18,739 nt of DNA from DASZZY01 sp036260395 (GCA_036260395.1 DASZZY010000134.1:1-18739), one strand, 5' to 3'. Numbered from the stretch's first letter, positions 7,496 through 14,874 are shown. The notes: generated by a model not told the origin, from the sequence alone. Made by a program: numbers and translations.

Positions 7496-8441
7496 GGCGA
7501 TCGCCCTAGCCCTGGCGACGCGGATCCGGGCGACGGTGCGCCCGCTGCTCGGTGACCCGTCGTCGCGGTTCACGCATGGCGTGGCGCACGGTGGCGACCC
7601 GACCTTCGGCATCGACCGACACGCCGAGGAGGTCGTCGAGTCGGCGCTGGGCGAGCTGGACGACGTCGCCTATTTCACCGAGGACCACGGCCTCGTGGTC
7701 CGCGGTCGGCCCGACGTCCTGTACCTGGTGGATCCGATCGACGGAACGCGACCGGCGGCGGCCGGCTACGAGACCTGCTGCGCGACGGTGGCGGTGGCTC
7801 CCTACGGCGAGTCGGTGACCCTCGGGGACGTCACCTACGGCTGCATCGCCGAGCTCGCCACCGGAGCGACGTTCGAGGCCACGCGGGACCGCGGCGTGCA
7901 CGTCGAGGGGCGGACCGTGGCGCCCACGGATGGGAAGGACCTGCGTTCGCTGTTCTGGGCGGGCGGGTTCCGCGGACAGCCGGCCGTGCCGCTGGCCACC
8001 GTGCTCGAGGGCATCTTCGACGTCCCCGGGTCCCAGGGGGCGTTCTTCGACCAGGGCAGCGCGGCGTACTCGCTGACCCGGGTGGCCACCGGCCAGCTGG
8101 ACGCCTACGTCGACCCCGGCCAGGCCATGGTGGAGGCGGTTCCGGGGATGGACGAGGCGTTCCGGCGCGTCGGCGGCGGACACGTCCTCAACACCACGAC
8201 CTACGACGCGGCGGCGTCGTACCTGCTGCTGTGGGAGATCGGGCTTCCGGTGACCGACGCCCTGGGTCGGTCGCTGCGGGAGGTGCCGCTCCTGGACGGC
8301 GACGGTAAGGCCTCGCTGGTCTCGACCGTGGCCGCCAGCACGCCGGCGCTCCATGAGGAGATCCTCGACGAGGTGGCCAGGGGCCTCGACCGCCTGCGCG
8401 ACGCTCAGGCGGAGCGGCGGCAGCGGGCGCAGAGCCCGTAG
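7419..8441 (+). CDS. Inositol monophosphatase-family phosphatase
   Basis: The product (up to 340 residues) has the metal-dependent IMPase fold signatures. They are FGIDRHAEEVVE, a metal-ligand Glu88 in FTEDHG, motif A DPIDGT with Asp105 and Asp108, and a late YDAAASYLL block (Asp263) that matches the family WDxAA motif, followed by VTDALG. All expected metal ligands are present. The residues after motif A (RPAAAG) differ from the common NF(x)HG, so the substrate pocket may differ. The only ATG/GTG/TTG start that keeps the N-terminal helix (AIALALATRIRATVRPLLG) is GTG 7419, overlapping pimA by 77 nt; GTG 7536 would delete that helix. The start is therefore uncertain. Being last in the PIM operon suggests it acts on an inositol phosphate or phosphoinositide. 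The 3' end overlaps zur (convergent) by 37 nt. Confidence 0.85.
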   Translation: MPRATTGAPSWSGSRRCTAASPEPPEAIALALATRIRATVRPLLGDPSSRFTHGVAHGGDPTFGIDRHAEEVVESALGELDDVAYFTEDHGLVVRGRPDVLYLVDPIDGTRPAAAGYETCCATVAVAPYGESVTLGDVTYGCIAELATGATFEATRDRGVHVEGRTVAPTDGKDLRSLFWAGGFRGQPAVPLATVLEGIFDVPGSQGAFFDQGSAAYSLTRVATGQLDAYVDPGQAMVEAVPGMDEAFRRVGGGHVLNTTTYDAAASYLLLWEIGLPVTDALGRSLREVPLLDGDGKASLVSTVAASTPALHEEILDEVARGLDRLRDAQAERRQRAQSP

Positions 8442-8824
8442 ACGTCGGCCCGGTGCCCGGTCACCGCGAACCCCCGCCGGCGCCCGACGTCGGTGGCCCA
8501 CCCCTCGACCTCGCACGACGGGATCGACACCACCTGGCCGCACGACTCGCAGATCAGGTGGTGGTGGTGCTCGACGTCGCACAGCTTGTAGGCGTGCTCG
8601 GCCTCACCGGCGGCGAACGACTCCGCCACCCCCGCCTCGGCCAGGGCCCGCAGGGTCCGGTACACCGTGGCCAGCCCCGGCGTGGACGGCGCGCCCCGGA
8701 CCTCGCGGTGGAGCGCCTGGGCCGTCACCGGCCGGTCCTTGCCCTCCAGCGCGCGGATGATGGCCACCCGCTGGGGCGTGGGCCGGAGGCCGGCCAGCCT
8801 GGCCAAGGCCGCCGCCTGGGTCAT
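8405..8824 (-). CDS. zur: Zinc uptake regulator, Fur family
   Basis: The 139-residue product is a Fur-family repressor. An N-terminal winged helix (LRPTPQRVAIIRAL, then STPGLATVYRTLRALAEAG) is followed by the metal domain. Two CxxC pairs, Cys92/Cys95 (LICESCGQ) and Cys132/Cys135, form the structural zinc site. Cys82, the His86-His89 run, Glu105 and His124 are the likely sensing ligands, a pattern of Zur/FurB rather than iron Fur. ATG 8824 overlaps the znuB stop (ATGA). Lying last in the znuACB operon, it should repress its own operon when zinc is plentiful, through the palindrome at 11203-11223. No other promoter is seen in front of it. Confidence 0.92.
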   Translation of the reverse strand: MTQAAALARLAGLRPTPQRVAIIRALEGKDRPVTAQALHREVRGAPSTPGLATVYRTLRALAEAGVAESFAAGEAEHAYKLCDVEHHHHLICESCGQVVSIPSCEVEGWATDVGRRRGFAVTGHRADVYGLCARCRRSA

Positions 8825-9654
8825 GCTCCCCTCGCCGGTCGGTGGCGGACCGCGGCACGGCGGCCGATCGCCGTGCAGGCCAGGAACAGCCCGATCGCCG
8901 CGAGCACGATGGTCCCGCCGGGGACCAGGTCGCCCTGCCAGGCCGCCACGGACAGGCCCGCCCACGCCGAGAGCCCGCCGATGCCCACGGCCCACACCAG
9001 CGTGGCCCGGAACGAGTGGGCGACCTTCGATCCGGCCGCCACCGGCACGACCATCAGCGCGGCGATCAGAAGCAGCCCGACGACCCGCATCCCGCCGACG
9101 ACCAGCAGGGCCGTGAGGGCCACCAGGAGCAGGTTGAGCGCGTCGACCGGCAGGCCCGCGGCCCGGGCGGTCTCCTCGTCGAGGGCCACTGCCAGGAGCG
9201 GCCGGTAGAGGACGGCCACGGCGATCACCACCACCGCGGCCAGCGCGGCGATGATCGCCACGTCGGCCCAGGAGAGCGCGAACAGGCTGCCGAACAGCAC
9301 GGAGAGGATCGAGGTGTTGAACCGCCCGGCCAGCGACAGGCCGACGGCGCCGGCGGCGATCCCCAGGTAGAAGATCAGCGCCAGCGACAGGTCGCCGGTC
9401 AGGCGGCCCCGGACCCGGAGGGCCTCGAGGGCCGCCGCCCCGATGACCGCCACCACCAGGGCGCCCCACACGCCCGAAACCCCGACCAGGACGCCGAGGG
9501 CCACACCCGCCAGCGCCAGGTGGCCGATGCCGTCCCCGACCAGCGACAGGCGCCGCTGGACCAGGAAGGCCCCGGCCACCGGCGCGGCCAGACCCACGAC
9601 CGTGGCGGCGATGAGGGCCCGCTGGCCGAACCCCAGCGTGAGGAGGTCGATCAC
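8821..9654 (-). CDS. znuB: Zinc/manganese ABC transporter permease (ABC-3 family)
   Basis: This 277-residue membrane protein has about eight to nine hydrophobic segments and typical ABC-3 permease blocks: GAFLVQRRLSLVGDGIGHLALAGVALG at the N-terminus, then FNTSILSVLFGSLFAL, and the loop ALDEETARAAGLPV that contacts the ATPase. It forms the channel for a divalent metal. The linked Zur regulator and Zur-type operator point to zinc, though sequence alone does not exclude manganese. GTG 9654 overlaps the znuC stop by 4 nt and the gene's own stop overlaps the zur ATG. Confidence 0.93.
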   Translation of the reverse strand: MIDLLTLGFGQRALIAATVVGLAAPVAGAFLVQRRLSLVGDGIGHLALAGVALGVLVGVSGVWGALVVAVIGAAALEALRVRGRLTGDLSLALIFYLGIAAGAVGLSLAGRFNTSILSVLFGSLFALSWADVAIIAALAAVVVIAVAVLYRPLLAVALDEETARAAGLPVDALNLLLVALTALLVVGGMRVVGLLLIAALMVVPVAAGSKVAHSFRATLVWAVGIGGLSAWAGLSVAAWQGDLVPGGTIVLAAIGLFLACTAIGRRAAVRHRPARGA

Positions 9655-10349
9655 CGCATCGCCCCCCGGGCCTCGTGGAACTCCTCGTGTGACAGGTCGC
9701 GCACCGAGCCGTCCTCCATAGCCAGGATGCGGTCCACGACCTCGTGGAAGTCCTCGGGGTCGTGGGACACGACGATCACGGCCGTCCCCGCGTCGGCCCG
9801 GCCTCGCAGCGCCTCCACCAACCGCGGCCGGAACGCCCGGTCGATTCCGGTGGTGGGCTCGTCGAGGATCAGGAGCGGCCGGTCCCCGACCAGGGCCCGG
9901 GCCAGCACCGCGCGCTGCTGCTGGCCGCCGGAGAGCTCGAACACGCATTCCTCGCGGAGCTCCGAGAGGCCGACCGCGTCCAGGGCCTCGGACACCGCCC
10001 GGGCGTCCGGAGGGCCGGGACGGTGCAGCAGCGACGGCGAGACCAGCCCGGCGGCGACCACCTCGGCCACGGAGACCGGGAGCACGACCCGCGCCGGGGA
10101 CCCCTGGGGCGCGTAGCCGACGGCCCGGCGGGCGGCCGGGTCCGCCGGGGAGCGGCCCAGGACGCGGACCTCGCCGGCCGCCGGCTGGAGGAGCCCGACG
10201 AGAACCTTGATGAGCGTCGACTTCCCCGACCCGTTGGGCCCGGTCAGCACGACGAACTGGCCGCGATCGACGGTGAGGTCGACCCCGTCGAGCACGGGGG
10301 CCGCCGCGTAGCCGAACCGGAGCCCGCGAGCCTCGATGGCCACCGTCAT
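9651..10349 (-). CDS. znuC: Zinc ABC transporter ATP-binding protein
   Basis: The 232-residue ATPase has Walker A GPNGSGKST (37-45), a Q-loop region (VGYAPQGS), signature LSGGQQQR, Walker B LLILDEP with the D-loop TTGID, and the H-loop VSHD. It powers ZnuB-mediated import from the ZnuA-bound pool. ATG 10349 overlaps the znuA stop (ATGA), so the start is secure; the longer open frame lies inside znuA. Confidence 0.94.
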   Translation of the reverse strand: MTVAIEARGLRFGYAAAPVLDGVDLTVDRGQFVVLTGPNGSGKSTLIKVLVGLLQPAAGEVRVLGRSPADPAARRAVGYAPQGSPARVVLPVSVAEVVAAGLVSPSLLHRPGPPDARAVSEALDAVGLSELREECVFELSGGQQQRAVLARALVGDRPLLILDEPTTGIDRAFRPRLVEALRGRADAGTAVIVVSHDPEDFHEVVDRILAMEDGSVRDLSHEEFHEARGAMR

Positions 10350-11203
10350 CGGCACCCGAGCCCCTCCCGTAGGCTCTCGAGGTTCTCGTGCATCACGCTC
10401 AGGTAGTCCCCGTCCGAGGGACGGGACTCGAGCGTCGACAGCGGCAGGGCCGGGACGCCGGCGTCGCCGGCGAGCGCGCGGGCCACCCGCTCGGCGTCCT
10501 CGGTCGTCTCGTGGAAGACGGCCCCCGCCTCCCCGGACTCGATCAGCCGGAGTGCCTGCAGCAGCCGGTCGCTGGTCGGCTCGGCCTCGGGGGTCAGCCC
10601 CGCCAGGCCGAACTGCCTCAGGCCGTAGTCGCGGGCCAGCCAACCGAACGCCTCATGGGAGACGATCATCGTGTCGTGGCGGCACCGGTCGCCGCCGATC
10701 GTCCGGAAGTACGCTCGGGCCAGGTCCCGCAGGTCGTCCCGCAGCGCGTCGAATCGCCGCACGTAGCCCCGGTCGCCGCCCGCGGCCTGGTGCTGGACGA
10801 ACGCGTGTCGGACTAGCTCGGCGATCTCCCGGAGGTACGAGCCGGGCGAGAGCCAGACATGGGGATCCGCGAGCGGCCGGTCGCTGACGGCCCTCACCAC
10901 GGCCCCCGTATCGCCGATGGCATCCCAGAGCTGCGGCTGGAGCCCGGGATCCAGGAGCAGGAGGAGGTCAGCCCGAGAGATCGTCTCCCGATCGTCGAGC
11001 GACAGGTCGACGTCGTGGGCCTCCTCGCCGGGCGGAGTGAGGTCCACCACCTGCCAGCCCGGTCCCGCGATCCGCTCCGCCGCGTAGGCCAGGGGATACA
11101 CCGCGGCCACGGCGGTGGGCCGACCTTCGTCGGCGTCGGCCTGGCATCCAGCCCCCAGCAGACACACGGCGGCCAGCATCGCGAGGAACGTCTGGCGACC
11201 CAT
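10346..11203 (-). CDS. znuA: Zinc ABC transporter substrate-binding lipoprotein
   Basis: The 285-residue cluster A-I metal-binding protein starts with a short lipoprotein signal: Arg3, a hydrophobic stretch, then LLGAGC with Cys20. The lipobox is slightly off consensus because Gly sits at -3. Likely metal ligands are His63 (PPGEEAHDVDLS), His115 (ADPHVWLSP), His183 (IVSHEAFGW) and an acidic residue in the later VFHETTEDAE segment, matching the three-His-plus-acid pattern of this family. It lacks the long His-rich loop of some ZnuA proteins. ATG 11203 is chosen because it begins the signal peptide and lies 7 nt after a -10 box. The longer open frame to 11350 would run through the promoter and into lemA. 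First gene of the znuACB-zur operon. Confidence 0.92.
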   Translation of the reverse strand: MGRQTFLAMLAAVCLLGAGCQADADEGRPTAVAAVYPLAYAAERIAGPGWQVVDLTPPGEEAHDVDLSLDDRETISRADLLLLLDPGLQPQLWDAIGDTGAVVRAVSDRPLADPHVWLSPGSYLREIAELVRHAFVQHQAAGGDRGYVRRFDALRDDLRDLARAYFRTIGGDRCRHDTMIVSHEAFGWLARDYGLRQFGLAGLTPEAEPTSDRLLQALRLIESGEAGAVFHETTEDAERVARALAGDAGVPALPLSTLESRPSDGDYLSVMHENLESLREGLGCR

Positions 11204-11223
11204 GAGAATGATTATCAATATCA
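11203..11223 (-). promoter_or_regulatory. zur box: Zur box (zinc-dependent operator)
   Basis: A 21-base near-palindrome: TGAGAATGAT, a central T, then ATCAATATCA. Eight of ten arm positions match. AT-rich sequence of this form stands out in this GC-rich region and resembles the AATGATAATCATT-type Fur/Zur operators. It covers the -10 box and touches the A of the znuA start codon, so bound Zur would block RNA polymerase. The linked zur gene supports the assignment. Confidence 0.8.
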
Positions 11224-11239
11224 AACCGGCGCCGCGCAA
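11211..11239 (-). promoter_or_regulatory. znuA promoter
   Basis: On the minus strand, TTGCGC (11239-11234), a 17-base spacer and GATAAT (11216-11211) form a housekeeping-type promoter. The -10 ends 7 bases before the znuA ATG, so the mRNA should be leaderless or nearly so. The -10 lies inside the Zur box. Confidence 0.6.
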
Positions 11240-11270
11240 GCGGGGTACCGGCCGGAGCGGGGACGCCTGG

Positions 11271-11276
11271 TAACAT
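11271..11276 (+). promoter_or_regulatory. -10 box of lemA-htpX (leaderless)
   Basis: TAACAT ends 6 bases before GTG 11283 and there is no ribosome-binding site, which suggests a leaderless transcript. The divergent znuA promoter lies in the same 79-base gap; the Zur box is about 47 bases upstream of this box. Confidence 0.45.
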
Positions 11277-11282
11277 CGCTCC

Positions 11283-11834
11283 GTGCTCGGCCTGTGGATC
11301 GCGCTTGGGATCGTCGGGGCCGTCCTCCTGTACGTGCTCCTAGTGTTCAACGCGCTCGTCCGTCACCGGAACCGCGTGGAGAACGCCTGGTCGGGCATCG
11401 ACGTCCAGCTCCGCCGCCGGTACGACCTCATCCCGAACCTCGTCAAGACCGTGCAGGGCTACGCCGCTCACGAGCGCGAGGTGTTCGAGCGCGTCACCGA
11501 GGCCCGGACGCGGGGCATCGCCGCGCGCACCGTGGACGAGCAGGCCCGCGCCGAAACCGAGATCACCCGCGGGATCGGCCGCCTGCTGGCCGTGGCCGAG
11601 GCCTACCCCGAGCTGCGGGCCAGCGAGAACTTCCTGGCGCTCCAGGAGGAGCTGACGGCGACCGAGAGCAAGATCGCGTTCGCCCGGCAGTTCTACAACG
11701 ACCAGGTGATGCGGCTGAACACCCGGATCCAACAGTTCCCCTCCTCGATCGTGGCCCGGATGACCGGCTTCACCCCGCGGGAGTTCTTCGAGGCCGAGGA
11801 CGACTCGCGCGGCGCCGTGGCCGTCGACGTGTAG
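11283..11834 (+). CDS. lemA: LemA family protein
   Basis: The 183-residue product has one N-terminal membrane helix (about residues 3-24), followed by the LemA signature VENAWSGIDVQLRRRYDLIPNLV and a long helical domain. It ends with the family block FYNDQVMRLNTRIQQFP and FEAED. LemA proteins are anchored with an N-out/C-in or similar simple topology; their biochemical role is not settled. LemA genes are often paired with htpX, as here, where the two are 5 nt apart, which suggests a common envelope stress function. GTG 11283 gives the standard family start. Confidence 0.93.
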   Translation: MLGLWIALGIVGAVLLYVLLVFNALVRHRNRVENAWSGIDVQLRRRYDLIPNLVKTVQGYAAHEREVFERVTEARTRGIAARTVDEQARAETEITRGIGRLLAVAEAYPELRASENFLALQEELTATESKIAFARQFYNDQVMRLNTRIQQFPSSIVARMTGFTPREFFEAEDDSRGAVAVDV

Positions 11835-11839
11835 GTCGC

Positions 11840-12760
11840 TTGTACGAGCAGATCACCCGCAACAAGTGGCGGTCGATCCTGCTCGTGTTCCTGGTCCTCG
11901 CCGTGGCCGTCGGCCTCGGCTACCTGTTCGGGTGGCTGATCGGCTACGGGTGGATCGGCGTCGCGATCGCGGTGGTCATCGCGATCGCCATGTCCTGGTC
12001 GTCGTACCGGTTCGGGGACCGGATCGTGCTCCGGGCCGTGGGCGCCCGACCGGCCCGCCGCGAGGATCACGCCCGGCTGTTCAACATCGTGGAAGGCCTG
12101 ACGATCGCGGCCGGGATGCCGAAACCGCCGGCCATCTACATCATCCCCGAGCAGGCCCCGAACGCCTTCGCCACCGGGCGGAACCCCGAGAACTCGTCGA
12201 TCGCCGTGACGCAGGGCCTCCTCGACATGCTGAACCGCGTCGAGCTGGAGGGGGTGCTGGCCCACGAGCTCTCGCACATCACGAACCGCGACATCCTGGT
12301 CGGCACGCTGGTGGCCACGCTCGTCGGCGTCATCGTGCTGCTCTCGGACTGGCTGATGCGGGCGTTCTTCTGGGGAGGGATCGGCGGCCGGCGCGGCGGA
12401 CGCGACCGCGGCGGGGGCGGCGGCGGGGCGTTCGCCATCGTGGCGCTGGTCGGGCTGGTGCTGGCGGTCCTGGCGCCCATCGGGGCGCAGCTGATCCGCC
12501 TGGCCGTGTCCCGCCGCCGCGAATACCTGGCCGACGCCAACGGCGCGCTGCTGACCCGGTACCCGCCGGGGCTGGCCGGCGCGCTCCGAAAGATCTCCGC
12601 TGCCCCGAACACCATGCGGCGCGCGGCGAACAACGCCACCGCCCACCTGTGGTTCGCCCAGCCCTCGCGGGCCCTCACCCGCCGGTACAGCATCATGGAG
12701 CGGCTGTTCTCCACCCACCCGCCGGTCGAGGAGCGGATCCGGGCGCTGGAGGAGATGTGA
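11840..12760 (+). CDS. htpX: Membrane zinc metalloprotease HtpX
   Basis: The 306-residue M48B protease has two N-terminal membrane helices (about 10-55), the catalytic HELSH (His142, Glu143, His146), two further hydrophobic segments separated by a Gly/Arg-rich loop (GGRRGGRDRGGGGGG), and the third zinc ligand Glu228 in REYLADANGA. HtpX degrades damaged membrane proteins from the cytoplasmic side. The start is TTG 11840, five nt after the lemA stop; the protein then begins YEQITRNKWRS, the normal start of actinobacterial HtpX. No ATG or GTG is available nearby, and the frame continues upstream only inside lemA. Its zinc need and its place next to the zinc operon may be coincidence. Confidence 0.93.
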   Translation: MYEQITRNKWRSILLVFLVLAVAVGLGYLFGWLIGYGWIGVAIAVVIAIAMSWSSYRFGDRIVLRAVGARPARREDHARLFNIVEGLTIAAGMPKPPAIYIIPEQAPNAFATGRNPENSSIAVTQGLLDMLNRVELEGVLAHELSHITNRDILVGTLVATLVGVIVLLSDWLMRAFFWGGIGGRRGGRDRGGGGGGAFAIVALVGLVLAVLAPIGAQLIRLAVSRRREYLADANGALLTRYPPGLAGALRKISAAPNTMRRAANNATAHLWFAQPSRALTRRYSIMERLFSTHPPVEERIRALEEM

Positions 12761-12767
12761 GCGGTTG

Positions 12768-12796
12768 TTGAAGTTCGAGGGGTCGGTCAGTAGCAT
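12768..12796 (+). promoter_or_regulatory. Promoter of the DUF3048 gene
   Basis: TTGAAG (12768-12773), a 17-base spacer and TAGCAT (12791-12796) resemble a housekeeping promoter. The leader of about 40 bases carries GAGGAGGT at 12827-12834, seven bases before GTG 12842. GGTCGG (12781-12786) and CCGACC (12799-12804) form an inverted repeat around the -10. Confidence 0.55.
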
Positions 12797-12841
12797 GGCC
12801 GACCGGCCTCATCCCCCCGAATCCCCGAGGAGGTAGATCCC

Positions 12842-13888
12842 GTGGCTCTGTCGACGCGTGGACGAACGCTGGTCAGCGTCCTGGTCGTGGTGGTGCTGGC
12901 CGCCGGCGCGTTCGTCGGTTGGAGCATGTTCACCAGGCAGCCGGGTGAGACGCTCACCCAGGCCGTCAATCCGTTCGACGACTCCCCCCCGGTGTGCGCG
13001 CTGACCGGCCAGGAAGCGCGGGGCGAGGGCCTCGCCGGCCGCCGCGCGCTCGCGGTGAAGATCGAGAACAGCCCCGAGTCCCGTCCCCAGGCCGGGCTCG
13101 ACCAGGCCGACATCGTGTTCGAGCAGGAGGCGGAGGGCGGCATCAGCCGGTTCATCGCCGTCTACCAGTGCCAGAACGCCAACCGGCTGGGGCCGATCCG
13201 CAGCGCCCGGCCGGTGGATCCCCTGATCCTCCAGCAGTTCGGCCGGGTCCTGTTCGTGCACGCCGGGAGCGTCCAGGCGGTCATCAACGCGATCGAGCGG
13301 GCCGGGATCCAGGACATCAACTGCAACTTCCGGGAGGACGTCTGCCCGCGGGACCCCACCCGGACGGCGCCACACGATGTGTTCACCTCGACGAAGGACC
13401 TCTACGCCGCCGGGGGGAGGAAGACCGACGCCCCGGAGCCGCTGTTCACGTTCGAGGAGGACCTCGACCGCGCAGGGACCAAGCGAGGGCGGGAGATCCA
13501 CCTCGAGTTCTCGCCGGTGGCCAACGTGTTCTGGAGCTACGACCCCTCGGAGGACGTGTACCTGCGTTCCCACGACACCACGCCGCACGCGCTCGAGGAC
13601 GGCACGCAGGTCTCCGCTCGCAACGTCGTCGTGATGCTGGTCCGGCGGGTCGACACGAACATCGTCGACGCCGCCGGTACCCCGGTGCCGAGCTTCAAGG
13701 TCTCCGGCCAGGGACGGGCGTACGTCTTCCGCGACGGCCGGGTGATCCAGGGCCAGTGGCGGCGGCCCAACCCCGAGGAGACGCTGACGCTGGTGACCCG
13801 GCAGGGCGACGAGATCCCCCTGGCTCCCGGGACCACGTGGGTCGAGCTGTTCCCCACGGACGCGCCGGCGCCGCTCGAGTTCAGCTAG
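12842..13888 (+). CDS. DUF3048 domain protein, membrane-anchored (YerB-like)
   Basis: The 348-residue product has an N-terminal hydrophobic anchor (about residues 10-27, LVSVLVVVVLAAGAFVGW) with positive residues before it, so the rest is probably outside the membrane. The DUF3048 hallmark follows: ALAVKIENSPESRPQAGLD, DIVFEQEAEGGISRFIAVY and RLGPIRSARPVD, then a C-terminal half with VFWSYD and the late GTTWVELFP. Bacillus YerB is a lipoprotein of this family; its function is not firmly known. Four to five Cys (Cys in CALTG, YQCQ, NCNF, DVCP) could form disulphides outside the cell. GTG 12842 is supported by a strong ribosome-binding site 7 nt upstream. It stands alone between htpX and pdxS. 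Confidence 0.9.
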   Translation: MALSTRGRTLVSVLVVVVLAAGAFVGWSMFTRQPGETLTQAVNPFDDSPPVCALTGQEARGEGLAGRRALAVKIENSPESRPQAGLDQADIVFEQEAEGGISRFIAVYQCQNANRLGPIRSARPVDPLILQQFGRVLFVHAGSVQAVINAIERAGIQDINCNFREDVCPRDPTRTAPHDVFTSTKDLYAAGGRKTDAPEPLFTFEEDLDRAGTKRGREIHLEFSPVANVFWSYDPSEDVYLRSHDTTPHALEDGTQVSARNVVVMLVRRVDTNIVDAAGTPVPSFKVSGQGRAYVFRDGRVIQGQWRRPNPEETLTLVTRQGDEIPLAPGTTWVELFPTDAPAPLEFS

Positions 13889-13905
13889 GCCCCCCACGCG
13901 GCCTG

Positions 13906-13935
13906 CGCGCGCCGTATCCTGTGGCCAGGCGCGCG
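13906..13935 (+). promoter_or_regulatory. pdxS upstream inverted repeat with -10 box
   Basis: CGCGCGCC (13906-13913) and GGCGCGCG (13928-13935) are perfect 8-base inverted arms separated by 14 bases that contain TATCCT (13915-13920), a fair -10 box. The right arm abuts the ribosome-binding site GAGGGAGG (13935-13942) of pdxS. It could be an operator around a promoter, or a terminator hairpin for the preceding gene. Confidence 0.4.
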
Positions 13936-13947
13936 AGGGAGGCAGGC

Positions 13948-14835
13948 ATGGACAAGGAGACCGGGACCTTCCGGGTGAAGGCCGGGCTCGCGGAGATGCT
14001 GAAGGGCGGGGTGATCATGGACGTCACCACCGCCGAGCAGGCCAGGATCGCCGAGGAGGCCGGCGCGGTCGCGGTCATGGCCCTGGAGCGGGTCCCCGCG
14101 GACATCCGGGCGGAGGGCGGCGTGGCCCGGATGGCGGACCCGACGAAGGTCCAGGAGATCATGGAGGCCGTGACGATCCCGGTCATGGCCAAGTGCCGGA
14201 TCGGACACTTCGTGGAGGCCCAGATCCTCCAGTCGCTGGGCGTCGACTACATCGACGAGAGCGAGGTCCTGACGCCCGCGGACGAGCACCACCACATCAA
14301 CAAGTGGGACTTCACCGTGCCGTTCGTGTGCGGGGCCCGGGACCTCGGCGAAGCCCTGCGGCGGATCGCCGAGGGGGCGGCGATGATCCGGACCAAGGGC
14401 GAGGCCGGGACCGGCAACGTCGTCGAGGCGGTCCGCCACGTCCGGACGATCGGCTCGCAGATGGCCCGGCTCCACGGCATGCGCGACGACGAGCTGCTGT
14501 CGGCGTCCAAGGAGCTCGGCGCGCCGCTCGAGCTGATCCGGCAGGTAGCGGCCTCGGGGAAGCTCCCGGTGGTGAACTTCGCCGCCGGCGGCCTGGCCAC
14601 GCCGGCCGACGCCGCGCTGATGATGCAGCTCGGCGTGGACGGCGTCTTCGTCGGCTCCGGGATCTTCAAGTCCGGCGACCCCGCCGGCCGGGCCCGGGCC
14701 ATCGTGGAGGCCACGACGTACTTCAACGACCCCGACGTGCTGGCCAAGATCTCCCGCGGCCTCGGCGAGCCGATGCGCGGGCTCGAGATCTCCGAGCTCG
14801 GCGAGGAGGGCCTCCTCCAGACCCGCGGCTGGTAG
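13948..14835 (+). CDS. pdxS: Pyridoxal 5'-phosphate synthase subunit PdxS
   Basis: The 295-residue TIM-barrel synthase makes PLP from ribose 5-phosphate, glyceraldehyde 3-phosphate and ammonia supplied by PdxT. The catalytic residues of the family are in place: Asp25 (GGVIMDVTTAEQ), Lys82 (VMAKCRIGH) and Lys150 (MIRTKGEAGTG). The phosphate site FAAGGLATPADA and GVFVGSGIFKS are also intact. The length matches the family (about 290-300). ATG 13948 has a strong GAGGGAGG five nt upstream. pdxT follows after 54 nt. This is the DXP-independent route typical of actinobacteria. Confidence 0.97.
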   Translation: MDKETGTFRVKAGLAEMLKGGVIMDVTTAEQARIAEEAGAVAVMALERVPADIRAEGGVARMADPTKVQEIMEAVTIPVMAKCRIGHFVEAQILQSLGVDYIDESEVLTPADEHHHINKWDFTVPFVCGARDLGEALRRIAEGAAMIRTKGEAGTGNVVEAVRHVRTIGSQMARLHGMRDDELLSASKELGAPLELIRQVAASGKLPVVNFAAGGLATPADAALMMQLGVDGVFVGSGIFKSGDPAGRARAIVEATTYFNDPDVLAKISRGLGEPMRGLEISELGEEGLLQTRGW

Positions 14836-14874
14836 CCCGCCGGCGCCGTCCCGGGGGTGACGCCGGACCGCCGC

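Noticed and set aside
6149..7612. A 487-codon antisense frame over patA and pimA
   Set aside because: Low-complexity Arg/Gly/Pro/Asp translation without a domain; the plus-strand genes have intact catalytic motifs.
10859..11839. Possible N-terminal extension of HtpX
   Set aside because: The upstream part is out of frame within lemA and antisense to znuA; the recognisable HtpX start (YEQITRNK) is at TTG 11840.
12994..13947. Possible N-terminal extension (fusion) of PdxS
   Set aside because: The frame is open upstream but overlaps the DUF3048 gene in another frame; ATG 13948 has a strong ribosome-binding site and gives the normal family length.
14840..14866. Possible terminator after pdxS (CCGGCG...CGCCGG)
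   Set aside because: Only six pairs with a 15-base loop and no T-tract; such repeats are frequent by chance in this sequence.
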